Source: Bactericera cockerelli
Taxonomy: Eukaryota; Arthropoda; Insecta; Hemiptera; Triozidae
Assembly (NCBI GenBank): GCA_024516035.1
Contig: CM044959.1
Location: 23,333,324-23,397,323 of the forward strand
DNA: 64,000 nucleotides
Direction: 5' to 3'
Part shown: positions 36,801 through 47,844 of the stretch, one piece after another
How the letters are laid out: each line of letters begins with the position of its first letter
How positions within the stretch are numbered: the first letter of the stretch is position 1
The notes under the pieces: generated by a model
Databases searched by the model: none
Seen by the model: the letters and a program-made list of their open reading frames with translations, nothing else
Told to the model about the DNA's origin: nothing
Program-made: the position numbers and the translations under genes

Positions 36801-39800
36801 AACTTTACTTAAAAAAGCTTTGTGGGGAGCCTTGTGATATCTCCTCTCTTTAAATAAAATTCCATTTCCTCTTCTCTTACAGAAAACTCTGACAGTGACA
36901 AGGACGGAGAAGATGATGCTTGGGAGAAACAACAAATTAGGAAAGGAGTCACGGCAACACAGGTAAACCACACGAAAACTACTTATAGAATTATGCTACT
37001 TCGCGCACTATTAATTCTGAAATTACCTATCAAAACAGTAAAAATCTCATCAGGGAGTTAACAATAATTATTACTATTTCCTGAACTTCATAATTTATTT
37101 TTAGTTCATGATTAAATTGGGTCCTCTGATTTGAAAAATTTAGCAATCAGAGCTGCACGATTGTAAAATTTGCCAGCAAGAAAGAGAAGAGAAATTTATT
37201 TAACTAGTTTCTAAATGATTCAGTGATATAAATTGTAATTCGAAGTATACCAATGTTGGTCCAGAGTAAGTCAGTCTTAAGAAAGATCTTCTATTCCCTT
37301 GCGGTTATAGTAGTACTAGCGGGCTGTCGCCCGCTTTGCGGGCCGAGGCATGGCCGTGAAAGCAAAAAATCCTTTTTCGCCAATGGCAGGTGTTGTAGTG
37401 GGAGTTTCGAAAAATCCCGTCTTATTGCACATCTAGACTATAAGACAAAGCTACCTACCAAATTTCAGCTTCCTAGGACTTACGGTTTGGGCTGTAGAGC
37501 GATGATCAGTCAGTGGTCAGTGAGTGACTTTGACATTTATATATTAAGATTAAACTCTGTATGGATTTTATTCACATAAATTACTAAGAGTGGCATTATT
37601 CCCTGAGGCAATCTTAACCATCCAATCGAAATAAAATTCTATTAAAAAAAAAAAACAATGAAATGCTTATGTTTTCTGTCTCTTCTGTTCTGTTCCAGCT
37701 CTCTTCTGCCCAGAGCGAGTCCCTTTACATCACAGGCGGCAGCTACTCAGTTCCTCCTGCGGACAGTTCCTCCTCCCTGGCCCCTCCCCTCCCCTCCTCT
37801 ATTCTCTCCTCCCTTGCCTCCCAATCCTCTATCTGTACCCCCAGTGAAATTGTTAGTAGTCTCAAGACGAGGTATGCCAGAACCATCTCTCTCCACCCTG
37901 TGCTTGTTATGTTGCATGTGTTGTGGTCTAGTGGGTGGGAAACATACATTCAATACAAAGAATACTGTAGAATAACGCTATCAACAATACCTTGTTTATT
38001 TTACGTTAAACTAAGAAATTTGTTGTATAAAATAGAAACTTTGTCTCTTGTTAAGGAACAACTAGAGCATATGGTTCTATATTTCCATCTAATAAAAGGA
38101 ATTAATGTGTAGAATAGATTCAGATTCGGGCTAGTTTATCTTTAGAATCAGATGTAAAAAATAGAGGTATAATGTCTCTTGGTATGTGCGCCCTGTATAT
38201 TTTCATTTCATAAACTAGAACTGAGAGTTTGTTTTTGATAACAACTAATATTACAAAAAGAGTTTTCTTACAGGTGAAATATGCTATCAACATGAAATGA
38301 AATCCTCTTGTTTCGACACCTTGAGACGAAATGCGCCAGAATAAAAAAGCTTGAAATGAAAGAATTGACTGATGTCTTTGTAATAGAACAATTAGAACAT
38401 TCATCCACTACTTTTTTCCTCTAACATCATTCACCCATTATATCTGCCCAGAAGCATATTCATTCATAAAGTGCCTCTACTAAATCATGACACTACCACC
38501 ATACTTTTGAACCAAATTTTTACTCTAGTACTTGCTTACTTACTTACTTAGTGAAAACATAATTAACGCTCATGTCACCAAAATAGTAGTAATGTCATTT
38601 AAAATAATGTTGTTTCCATCTTTTCTAAAATCCATGGAATCCACCATTATGTATTTCCACTCAACTCTTTCCCAAAAATACAGTCAACCACATCCTCTTT
38701 TCCAAAGTCTATACTCTATAGTTTTCTTAGAACATAATCCCCCTTATTCGTAAAAAAAAAAAAAAAAAAAAAATCAAAAAATGTGGTACTCCATTCTTTG
38801 TTGATGGAAACACCCTGTGTGTGTAGGAACATGTTAACCCTCGTGTAACTCTACTCTGCTTTTCCAGACTGACCAGCTTGAAAGAAACTCACCGTCGACA
38901 TACGCTCGACAAGCAAGCTCTTCTTGACGAGTTTCGCTCGCTTCAACTTGACGCTGAAACATTGAAAAAAGATGGCCCTGTACTGGCCACAAGGTTTAAG
39001 TTCTATCAAGATATGCGTGGGTATGTCACTGACCTAGTCGAGTGTCTGGATGAAAAGGTATTTATCAGAGACTATCCAGTACCCTTGCTCTCCTATAGTC
39101 CCATCAACTTATTTTCAGATGTCTGTGTACTGGTTCTACTGTAGACGTTCTTATGATTTGGACGCAATTTGTGTGATTTGGACGCAATTTGTGTGAATAG
39201 ACTGCACTGCGCGTGTAAACGTAAATTCAAACCTTTGTGAACTTAGTTACAGCAATGCTCATAAAAATAACACTTTAATCCGATTTTCAAGAATTTGTGT
39301 TTTACCCATCCTGAGAATGAGAGAGGAGCTCTCTACCACAGTGAAGTGCGTCCTCTGTTTCACTCTCCCTGATATGTTAATTTCCTTTCCAAATGAGTAC
39401 TTATTACACTTCGCCCAGAGAAACAGTGTACACGTTTGTTAGTGTGGTATTCTTGAAAGAATGTAGAACTAGATTTCAGGCCATGATAAGATATTCAAAG
39501 AATCCCGTGTATTTCAACAAGAGGTCAATGTGACATGATAGACAAAAAATACTATTGGTACATGAGTATATGAATCATGAGTTTTTATTGAATAAACACC
39601 AGATAGCTATTTGTCTGAAAGTACTGGTAGTTAGTGATTTGGGTAGTATTCAGGAATTTCAGACTTCAAAGAGTGTAAGATGTACCTCAAATTACAAAAA
39701 GAGGAATCTGTGAAATGTATCCATACGTCGTGTGATCAATATTACTGTAAGTATACAGCGTAAGTATTTGTCTTGCCGATTTTAGTGGTCATCTAATGAT

Positions 39801-42800
39801 ATGGATATTTCTTAATTGCATCACCTATCTAAGAAAAAATGAAGAGTATGCTGCAGATTATAAATAGCATAAACAATATGGCAGCAAAATAAAATTCCAA
39901 AGTACTCCTTGTTGTAATGCTGAAATTAACTCTAATGGGATATTTAAAAAAAAAATCAAAATTTTCCCTCAATTTTGAAAAAAAAAAGAATAATTAGGAT
40001 CCTGAAAAACCTTCAACAAGATACAAGAGAAACCCCAACAAGTATTGAAGGCAAATATTGACAGCACATTCTATCCATCATACTTTACTATGTTTTTATG
40101 TAATAACCAATTTTTTTTTTATTATTGTATTTATAATCCTACGCCGCGCCTCGCCGGCAGTATAAATTCAATATTTGTAACCATCAGGTAACGTGGCATT
40201 GCGACCCACCCCTAATGTAACCCACCCCCTCCCTACAGATCCCGATCCTAGTGAGCCTAGAGCAGAGGATAGTGAGCCTGAGGGAGCGGCAGGCCAGCAG
40301 TCTGGTTGCTAGGAGACGGCAAGACGTCAAGGACCAGGCAGAGGAGATGTCACCCGGCAACTTGAGCAACAGTCTGTATCTTGTAATTTCCTTGCTCTGC
40401 TCTCGTAGCATTTGTTTCCATAAGAATACAAAAAGAACACGTCTATAATTCTATATTCTGATGGCCGGTTCTATCAAAAAATGAAAAAATTAAGGTTTTG
40501 GGAAACCTTGGTTGGCTCAATCACGGATACACTTTACATAGGCACACATCCGAGGTTTCGTAAATTTGATAGAACCGCCCGTCAAAAAAATTCTTATGGC
40601 CGGTTCTATCAAAAAAAGAAAAAATTAAGGTTTTGAGAAACCTTGGTTTGGCTCAATCACCTATACACTTTACATAGACACACTAGCGTTTCCAATCCAA
40701 GGTTTCTTAAATTTCATAGAACCGCCCGGTGCCCATTAGATGGCCTTACATTTTCACACTTGCTGCATTGCCTTTTGTTCGAATCATTTTAATTAAATTA
40801 CAACACCACCAACTTTAATAAAAATCTTGTAATTTAGTGGTGTTGTAATTCAATTATGGTTTATACTTGAATTTTCAAGAGAGAAAAAAAAAACATTTCG
40901 TAATTTTACATTTTAATATACGAGCATATTTGCATAAAACTTCCAGGAAATGTGCAAAATATTTTTGAAATTCTTGGAATTTTTTGACAAATTCTGGATG
41001 CAATTTTTTTTGGAAAAGAGGTAAAGGAGTAGAATAACTTTTTACTGAAACGCTTATATCTCATGAACCGTACACCTGATTTCGAATGAATTTTGTAATT
41101 GCATGCATATCACTTTGTGCGCCAAGCCCAAAATCGTGATTTTCCCCTGGGGCCACGATACAAAGGATTGTCTCTCAATATGCTTCAAAACTAGATAGGT
41201 GAAAACCAAGCATTTTGTTTTACAAGAATCTACCATGTAAAACAAAATAATATGAAGAGAATCGGTTGAGAACTTTTGGAGATACAAGTGGCTAAGTGAA
41301 AAATTTCAGAATATATCGATGCCTCAGTAAAAAATCTCAGAATATATCTTCTAACATGCTGAAACTGTCCCACCCCTTCAGAAATCCTGGGTCTAGGCAA
41401 CGCGCGCAACACGAATGAGGAACTGACACGTCGCGTGGCAGAGAGAGAAGGAAGACGCATTCGACGCATGAGAGCGAGAGAGAAGAACAACAAGGGTGGA
41501 CCAACGCATGTTGACGGCATGTCCAGTGATGATGAGGTGACAGAGGCCGAGTCCAGTGCTTATCGACTGCAGAGAGGTGAGCCACCCAGTATATAATATA
41601 TGCTAGCTAACCATGCACTAGTACTGATTGTCTGGTGGTACTACTGAGTGCTGACATTTAAAAATAATAATAAAATCATATCTTTTATTTTTCTTTTCTT
41701 TTTGTGTACAGAGAGGACCCATCCTAAGCCATTTTTATTTAGTACTGTATAACACATGGAAAGTAACAAGTGAAAAAAAAGACTTAAGGTAAATAGAAAG
41801 TTGCATTCCAAATGTGGTAAGGAATATCCTGTTGAAAATAGTTTAATCTTTCAAGTAGTCACCTTGGTCTAGCATGCTCTACTTGCACTTCAGGTGACCC
41901 GGTTTCAAATCCCAGCGGAGTCGGAATATTTTCCGCTCAGTATTGTGGATGTTGGGGCCTACCACAGCCTCGTGAAAATTGAGGTAGTTGTAGAGTGGGC
42001 AACGACCAGTGGCAGCAGTACGAGATTGATATTGGACGATGATGGTTGGTTGGAGATAATAATTATAATGCATTAGCATTGGTTTTCGTAATGTTTTATT
42101 ACGGTTTTTATTTATTCGAAACAAAAATGATCTTAATCATGAAGTTGAAGGGAAAAACAGCTTCTCTAATTTTGTCCCTCGTTGTATTTATGTGAGCCAG
42201 CATTTGATTCTAATTTATTTTAACTTAAATGCTGGAATCAAGTCCCACTCAGGCAGGGAATATAGCGACTATGTATGGCAGATGCGTAGTAAATAACCAA
42301 GTGTATTAGTACATAATAATGTATTTAATTACCGACCTCAGTAGCTTGATCGAATTCGCATACCTATATTCGTAAAATACTGCATGATTTGGCAAAAACT
42401 GGGTAATTTTGCATATATTAAACATAAACACTCTAACCGACCTCAGTAGCTAAATGAATAAGTCGGCGGACTTGTAACCTGGAGGTCGGTGGTTCAAGTG
42501 TTGGTTTCAGCGTAGATTTAGTAAAGCGAGTTTGAGTAGTTGTGATATCACAAAAGTGGTTAACACAAATATGATAACTTTAACTAACCTAACTTTATAT
42601 ATTTGATTTCAGATACCATTGAGTCCGACAGCCGCATCGTGTTTGAAGACGTGAACGAAGCGTTCTGCCAGGTGCCAGCGGTTCTCAACAAGTTCGCCAG
42701 GTGGAAGAAGTTTGAGCCCGACCAGTACCGCGACGCTTACGTGAGCCTCTGTCTGTCCAAAATCCTCGGTCCCTTCGTACGCTTCAACCTTCTCTTCTGG

Positions 42801-45800
42801 AACCCTTTGAAAGAGGTAAGAATTGCTGCAAGAGCCGACATACCGTGCCATTTTTACCACATAGTCATGGTTTTTTCCGTACAATAGTAAATTAGTATAT
42901 TTACGGGTTAATCTAATTAACACGCAAAAAATGAAATTTGACACAAACTGATCATGCACAGTTGAATTGAATTGAATATGAGAACTTTATTGAACAATAA
43001 ATATTTACAATGTATAATATCTCCTAAGATAAGTCTACCTTTTTCCTTTAGGAGGCACAGTTTGGGAAATTTAAGAGATTTAGACAAGTCCTGTAATCTG
43101 TGCCACCCATAGAAGAATGAGTAATGGAGAACTCGTAATGGCTCAAACCTGTCCACAAAAATCAGCCATCTTGGTTAGTTTTAACACTGAGGAAATCACA
43201 AGAGTAACAGATTAATTTTTCTTCTTACATGCTTTTGAAGGTAATAAAAATAACGGTAGCCTTATTGGATAGTTTGTTATGGGAGAGATTTATTACCCAT
43301 GAGGTACCATAATAATACTCTTTAGTGGAAGTTAACCGCCAGGTGAGGTTAATGCCCAAAGCATTTGTTACCACCTAACCCTCAAAGTCTTATGTGGTCA
43401 CAAACTGAAATGAATGAGGAAAAATTCATGCCCTGGGTGGGATTCGAACCAACGGATCCCTACCCTACCTGGATTACCAGACTACAATCACTTTGTGACC
43501 ACGCGTTAATCACTTGATTACCAGTGCATGACTTTGTACCATACGTTATGACGTCTCCATGACTTATCCTCCCATCTTGCCACCCACTAAACTTTTAAAA
43601 CAACACCATCCCCCCCGCCCCCCCAGTCTCTGAAATCCATAGAGAAAGAGAAGTGGTTCCAGAGCATCCTACTGTACGGGCTGCACAGCGAGGAGACTGA
43701 GGAGTCCTTGGTTCGAGACCCGGACGTGATGCTGCTGCCCAAAATAGTCGAGAAAGTTATTCTCTCCAAATTAGAAGGTATGACCGCTTCTATCGTTTTT
43801 TTTTTATTTTTTTTTATTTTTTTTTAACAAATTAACGGGTATCCCGTGTTTAATTAATTTTTTTTTAAATTTAACAAAGAAAAGCGACTGCGCAGATCTA
43901 ATTATAACTTTTTATTAGTCTTCTTAAAGACAAGCGATTTATGAATTTTTGACATTTACTTGACTGTCATACGAGCATAATATTTCACTTTGTATTTCAA
44001 TTTCAAAATATATATCCTTACTATCAGACAATTTTTCTTACATATTTTATACTTTTTAACTATGATGTATACTTTTTAACGAGTGGTGACACGTTTCAAC
44101 TTTCAATACCTATTTTAATATCTTAGGAAAGAATTATAAAATATAAGACAAGCCAGACAAATCCTCTCTCCAGTCAATATTTCAACCAATCACAGCGCAC
44201 TATAGCCCGACTAGACGGTCTGGCTTGTCTTAAATTTAATCCTATATTATAATTCGACCCAAATTGCGTGAGAATAGTAATTACTTCCGAGAAAATTCTA
44301 ATATTAGAAATCGGGAGTATTGTGTTCGTTTTTGTAAAAAAAAAAATATTCTTTTGCTCCAATTTCAATTTTTTTTTTTTTTTTACTGACTTGATGACAT
44401 TGTGACGGTGTGTTTCAGTGCTGGTGAAAGCCACGTACGACCCGATGTCCAGCTCGGAGACAGCCTGTCTGGTGAGTAGCATCACCCGACTGGTGCAGGA
44501 GTTCCCCACCCTGGACCAGGACTGCAAGATCCTCAGCAGTCTGCTGGAGTCCGTGGTGGAGAAACTGAAGCATGCGGTCGACGACGACGTGTTCATTCCC
44601 ATCTACATGAACGAGTGAGAGATTTTATCAATTCAATTTTCAATTTAATTCAATTTAATTTTATTTTTTATTGTACATAAAATACATAAATGTATAAATA
44701 CAACGTCACAATTAGATATATAGTAGTAAAAGAAATAAAGAAAAAGGTTAGAGATGAATTAAAAAAATATATAATTTTTTTTATCTTGTTGCAAGGCGAT
44801 TTCACGGAGGCAACATTGAAGCATGCGGCTTACAACAAATGTTGCCGTCTTCTGAATACTATAGCCGTATTTTTTTTTCTAATCAAAGTTAACCAAACGG
44901 GAATAAAATGAACCAAACTGGAAGCAAGTCATTTTCCTTTTGGAAGAGGAAAAATTTCCTCTTCCTGCTTCCACTTTGGTTAACCAAAATGGAAGTAGAA
45001 AATTCTTGCTTCCAGTTCTTTTATAGGTTAAGTCCATTGTTTATCTTTAAAAGTACCGAAACGCATTTTTCTTTCACGAATATGGTGCAGTTGACCTTGG
45101 AATAAAATGGAAATATTTAGAAATATCGAACCTCGAAAAAAAATTTGGTTAGAAAGAAAAATACGGCTTATAATATGCCTAATTCTGGCCTCAGAAATTT
45201 GAAGCACATTTTCCCTTGTTTCTTTTGGTTGAATTGTTGTTGAAGCATGATTCAGTGTAGTCTCGTTGGAATCGTACTTTTCTTTATTTTACATTTTAAC
45301 TAACCGTATAACCTCTTTCGTTACAAAACTCAATTTTAGGTCAACGTTGCTTCACGTTTTCAATTGCATGGTCCTATCACGACGGAGGATTTACCCTCCT
45401 CACAAACCAGTTACTCAAATGAACCTCAACCAACTTCATGAGGGTTCGAATTTGAATTCGCCCCCATCTAAGTCCTTGTCTGACTGGACCTTGCTTAACT
45501 GGTCCGGCGTATTCGACATTTCATCAACGACGATATTATTTATAAACAATTTTCATCACGCTTTATTTACCTTTTTTATACAATGAAAAATTGAACATAT
45601 TACAATTTACAGTAATAATAATCAAAGCCTGATCAAAAAAGAGGGTGATTATCCCTTTGGCGTTCTTTTCCGCACCACCCTTTTCTCTTCTGCATCTATT
45701 TATTTATTTTATTTAGAAACTCTTTATTAGTAGAACATATATACAGACAAATAATGGTAAAAATTAAATATAAAAATTGACAATGTTAATAATATAAACA

Positions 45801-46753
45801 AGAAAAAAAAATAAACAAAATATATACACATGTCCAAACTAAATGGCGGGGTTATTGTCTATGGTAATCTCTTCCACTCAACCCTTATACCATACCTCCA
45901 TACCATATTGAATACCATACGTCTCCCGTTCTCCAGTGTGGAGTCAGGCCGGACCAGTCTCTTCTTCCAGCGGCAGTTCCACAGCGCGGTGAAGCTGCTG
46001 GGCAACATCCTGCGCTGGCACGGCCTGCTGTCGGATGAGGTGGTGGTGCAGATTGCTGTCGACTCCCTGCTCAACCGGTACCTGATCCTGGGACTTAGGA
46101 CCTTCACCGACCCCTTGCACGCCGCCGAGAAGTGCAAGATGGTAAGCACACGCGAGGTGTTTAAAAAGCAATTGTAATGTATGTACATTCGAACCTTGGT
46201 ATAAGAGAAAAAATTCCAGATTTTTTTTTTCTTGGTTGAAGGCAGGAAAAATCTTTTAAAGACACCCAGGTCATCCTGACTTGAGGTGTGGGATTTCCAC
46301 CTACTAAAAACCCACCTTCTCAAAGAGCTAACCGCACCTGGAACCGAAAAATATCATTACTTCAAGTGCGGCGCTACTGATTTTTTTTTTATTTTAATTA
46401 AATTTAACTCTGTATGGAAAATAACCTCATTAGAAGAGAAACCTGGATATAAGAGAAAGAAGTTCCGGTCCCTTGAGTTCTCTTATATCCAGGCTCGACT
46501 GTATAGGGTTTTCTCTGTGTTTTTGTATCAACTCAGCATTACAAATCTCCTTCTCGTAATGCTGCCACTGGTTTTTAATTATCAGGGTTATTCTATTGTA
46601 AATAAATGTATACTGAAGGTGTGCTCCCGTGGGTTGCAGGTTTCCTCCACACTGCCCCGCGCCTGGCTGAACCCCAGCTCTGGCCGTCCCCAGCTAGACA
46701 TGTTCATCCGGCAGGTCAGGCAGATCACGGAGAAGCTCAAGAGTTCTGCCTAG
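32950..46753 (+). CDS. PAXBP1/GCFC2-like protein (GCFC domain), 14 exons
   Basis: Coding exons are 32950-33133, 34226-34428, 35424-35692, 36139-36293, 36883-36962, 37699-37871, 38868-39057, 40239-about 40371, 41382-41576, 42613-42815, 43627-43777, 44419-44614, 45937-46141 and 46640-46753. They give about 816 residues, and the phases agree at every junction. The start MFKKPRRNIRRR matches the conserved N-terminus of this family. Next come an FQVKKSS motif, a Lys/Glu-rich stretch, the conserved IPDAAMIHAARKRR, an acidic linker, WEKQQIRKG, a coiled region with FYQDMRGYVTDLVEC, ARRRQDVKD, and the GCFC domain (DAYVSLCLSKILGPFVRFNL, DDDVF, LFFQRQF, VKLLGN). Relatives are nuclear, bind Pax3/7 or spliceosome-linked factors and act in RNA processing or chromatin. 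Known vertebrate members are about 900 residues; the last exon here is shorter. Exon 8 has a weak donor (GTCTGT). Confidence 0.93.
33391..33517. mobile_element. MITE in PAXBP1 intron 1
   Basis: Short element with inverted ends, GCGGAATTAATAG on the left and CTATTAATTCCGC on the right, 127 bp, no coding capacity. The flanks are TAA on the left and ACTA on the right, so the exact target duplication is unclear. Confidence 0.6.
33732..33798 (+). repeat. (GA)n microsatellite
   Basis: About 67 bases of near-perfect GA dinucleotide inside the hAT element. Confidence 0.95.
33824..33930 (+). pseudogene. hAT transposase C-terminal (dimerisation) remnant
   Basis: The frame reads IPSSNCYVEGVFSQMNLKWT followed by DIRNRCSADM, the pattern of the hAT family dimerisation domain at the transposase C-terminus. 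The rest of the enzyme is missing, and the element is only 516 bp, so it depends on an enzyme supplied elsewhere. Confidence 0.75.
35200..35385 (-). repeat. Retroelement 3' tail, type T3, in PAXBP1 intron 2
   Basis: On the minus strand: GCCCGGGTTTGGACCAATTG, the hairpin CTCCTTATAAAAGGAG, then an AT-rich terminus with 'tttattgtg' and 'tacaaataaaggctattta'. It resembles 42965-43090 in layout. Confidence 0.5.
37318..37557 (+). repeat. Dispersed repeat of unknown class in PAXBP1 intron 5
   Basis: Begins ACTAGCGGGCTGTCGCCCGC, a short hairpin-like start found on common arthropod repeats, and ends ATATATTAAGATT. Interior phrases 'ccaaatttcagcttcctagg' and 'gtcagtgagtgac' are typical of such repeats. 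It could be a non-LTR 3' fragment; not resolved. Confidence 0.4.
40463..40728. mobile_element. Two tandem MITEs, GGCCGGTTCTATCA family, in PAXBP1 intron 8
   Basis: Copies at 40463-40580 and 40598-40728 each start GGCCGGTTCTATCAAAAAA and end ATAGAACCGCCC, the inverted form. They share 'aaaattaaggttttg' and 'aaaccttggtt' and are about 80-90% alike by eye. The third copy is 7983-8135. Confidence 0.75.
42337..42580 (+). repeat. tRNA-derived SINE, family S4, dimer-like with shared 5' extension
   Basis: A head fragment ACCGACCTCAGTAGCTTGAT (42337) runs into a segment of about 85 bases (42359-42436), then a second, full S4 copy starts at 42437. The middle segment is the same sequence that precedes the S4 copy at 11130-11375, so it belongs to the repeat and is not local DNA. 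Confidence 0.75.
42965..43090 (-). repeat. Retroelement 3' tail, T3-like, in PAXBP1 intron 10
   Basis: The minus strand carries GTGCCTCCTAAAGGAAAAAG, a TAGAC and AGGAGATATT region, then 'tgtaaatatttattgttcaa' and 'taaagttctcatat'. Boundaries are approximate. Confidence 0.4.
43290..43545 (-). repeat. tRNA-derived SINE, family S6, with a hairpin tail
   Basis: The minus-strand head covers 43437-43540 and has the B box TTGGTTCGAATCCCACCC. The body 'tttcctcattcatttcagtt' follows. The 3' part reads GAGGGTTAGGTGGTAACAAA then AATGC-TTTGG-GCATT, a hairpin in the same setting as the T1/T2 retroelement tails, before an AT-rich end. It therefore links a tRNA head to a LINE-type tail. Confidence 0.65.
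44131..44261. mobile_element. MITE in PAXBP1 intron 11
   Basis: Inverted arms: GAATTATAA..AAGACAAGCCAGAC on the left, and GTCTGGCTTGTCTT..TTATAATTC on the right. The inner 14-mers are perfect complements (44145-44158 and 44218-44231). Confidence 0.7.
44872..45170. mobile_element. MITE in PAXBP1 intron 12
   Basis: Left end TAGCCGTATTTTT..TTCTAA and right end TTAGAAAGAAAAATACGGCTTA are inverted copies; the flanks are TA-rich. Internal inverted phrases around 'ggaagaggaaaaatttcctc' suggest a palindromic core. No ORF. Confidence 0.65.
45340..45525 (-). repeat. 5S-derived SINE in PAXBP1 intron 12
   Basis: The minus strand has 'ggaccagttaagcaaggtcc', then 'ttcgaaccctcatgaagttg', 'cgtcgtgataggaccatgca'-like and 'gttgaaaacgtgaagcaacg'. 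The 5S-like part is partly deleted. Confidence 0.6.
45700..45895 (-). repeat. Retroelement 3' tail, type T1, beside PAXBP1 exon 13
   Basis: On the minus strand: AAGGGTTGAGTGGAAGAGAT, a degenerate hairpin, AACCCCGCCATTTAGTTTGG, then an AT-rich terminus. It ends about 40 bases before the exon 13 acceptor. Confidence 0.65.
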
Positions 46754-46799
46754 GGGGACCTCTCTAGCCTCAAGAGTTCTGCCTAGGGGGCCTTTCTAG
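46733..46799 (+). repeat. 33-bp duplication spanning the PAXBP1 stop codon
   Basis: The sequence CTCAAGAGTTCTGCCTAGGG, containing the stop TAG, is repeated about 33 bases downstream, so the 3' UTR starts with a second copy of the coding end. Confidence 0.85.
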
Positions 46800-46899
46800 C
46801 AGATAACTACGCGATAATCTCCTTTGAATCGAATTAAATAACAGCGCGTGAACCTACCCTTTAGTTTTTCTTATTATTTAAAAAATCGGGTTTAACTTC

Positions 46900-46901
<2 letters not shown>

Positions 46902-46933
<32 letters not shown>
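46902..46933 (+). repeat. Poly(T) run in the PAXBP1 3' UTR region
   Basis: About 32 consecutive T. It may be the tail of a minus-strand retroposon, though no body is recognisable. Confidence 0.8.
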
Positions 46934-46935
<2 letters not shown>

Positions 46936-47300
46936 ATGTAATGAAATAAAACCTACTTTTTCAATTATTTCGCGTATCCAATGAAGTAACCGCGCGTGGA
47001 ATGAAATAACGTACCTTTTCAATTGACTTTGAGTTAAACACGGACCCATTAAATTTCTCGATCAATGATTTCTGATTTTAAGGTATGTATTAAGTTTTTT
47101 CTCACTGGTTTTTTACCAATGGGAAGAGACAGTTATACATTGTGATAAAAAATAAGCATCTGGGACATTAGTATTGGACACTCTTTCCATATGTAACTTT
47201 ATTGGTTTAGAATCGGAACCGTTTTCACTCGTCTCTACTAATTGTTAATGTATAGATCAATATTTTGTACTTAAATGCATCTTCTGTAAATATGTAGCTA

Positions 47301-47306
47301 AATAAA
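47301..47306 (+). promoter_or_regulatory. Likely polyadenylation signal of the PAXBP1-like gene
   Basis: AATAAA about 550 bases after the stop codon, followed by a T/G-rich stretch. It is the first canonical hexamer in a plausible context outside obvious simple repeats. Confidence 0.5.
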
Positions 47307-47619
47307 CACAGTATATTGTTTATTAAGAATTCCTGTTTCAAGTTTTTTTATTGACAAAAGAAAAAACACATCAATTTTATTTTCATAGAAAATATTGATT
47401 TTTTTATATTAAGAGTGAAGAAGTTAGAAAAAAATGCGAGAGTGACAATGTATATACAAATAACCTGTACAATAATGTGAGACCAGTAAGTCTATGACGC
47501 CGAAATGTAGGAATTGGACTGTTTATCCCACTTGCTGTGATGTTTACACAACACGACAAAAAAAGCCAAGTAAACGTGAACTGAACATTCCATTCACTGT
47601 GTGTCAGCATATTTATAGT

Positions 47620-47840
47620 TTTTGCAACTCCGTGGCACAGTGGTTAAGAGCATTGGTTGCTGACCCGGAGGTGGCGGGTTCGAATCCCGGCCGAAGCGGA
47701 AAATTCTAACAGAGTTTTCCATTTCCGGAATGGCATGGATGTAAAGGTAAAGTGCCCCGAAGTAATGCGAAAGCGGTTCCGGGGCACAATTACCATTAAA
47801 AAAAAAAAAAAAAAAAATACACGAATAAAGTTTTGCAACT
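47620..47840 (+). repeat. tRNA-derived SINE, family S5, with 10-bp target duplication
   Basis: The head CCGTGGCACAGTGGTTAAGA, B box GGGTTCGAATCCCGG, and a body including 'ccatttccggaatggcatgg' and 'cggttccggggcacaattac' are followed by about 19 A and a few bases. TTTTGCAACT occurs at 47620-47629 and 47831-47840. Confidence 0.85.
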
Positions 47841-47844
47841 GGGT

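Noticed and set aside
37658..38112. Two overlapping plus frames and minus frames around PAXBP1 exon 6
   Set aside because: Only 37699-37871 in one frame is coding; the rest is intron read-through or antisense shadow of a Ser/Pro-rich exon.
45830..46177. Longer reading of PAXBP1 exon 13 starting upstream
   Set aside because: The upstream part is a T1 retroelement tail and intron; the acceptor at 45935-45936 restores the correct phase.
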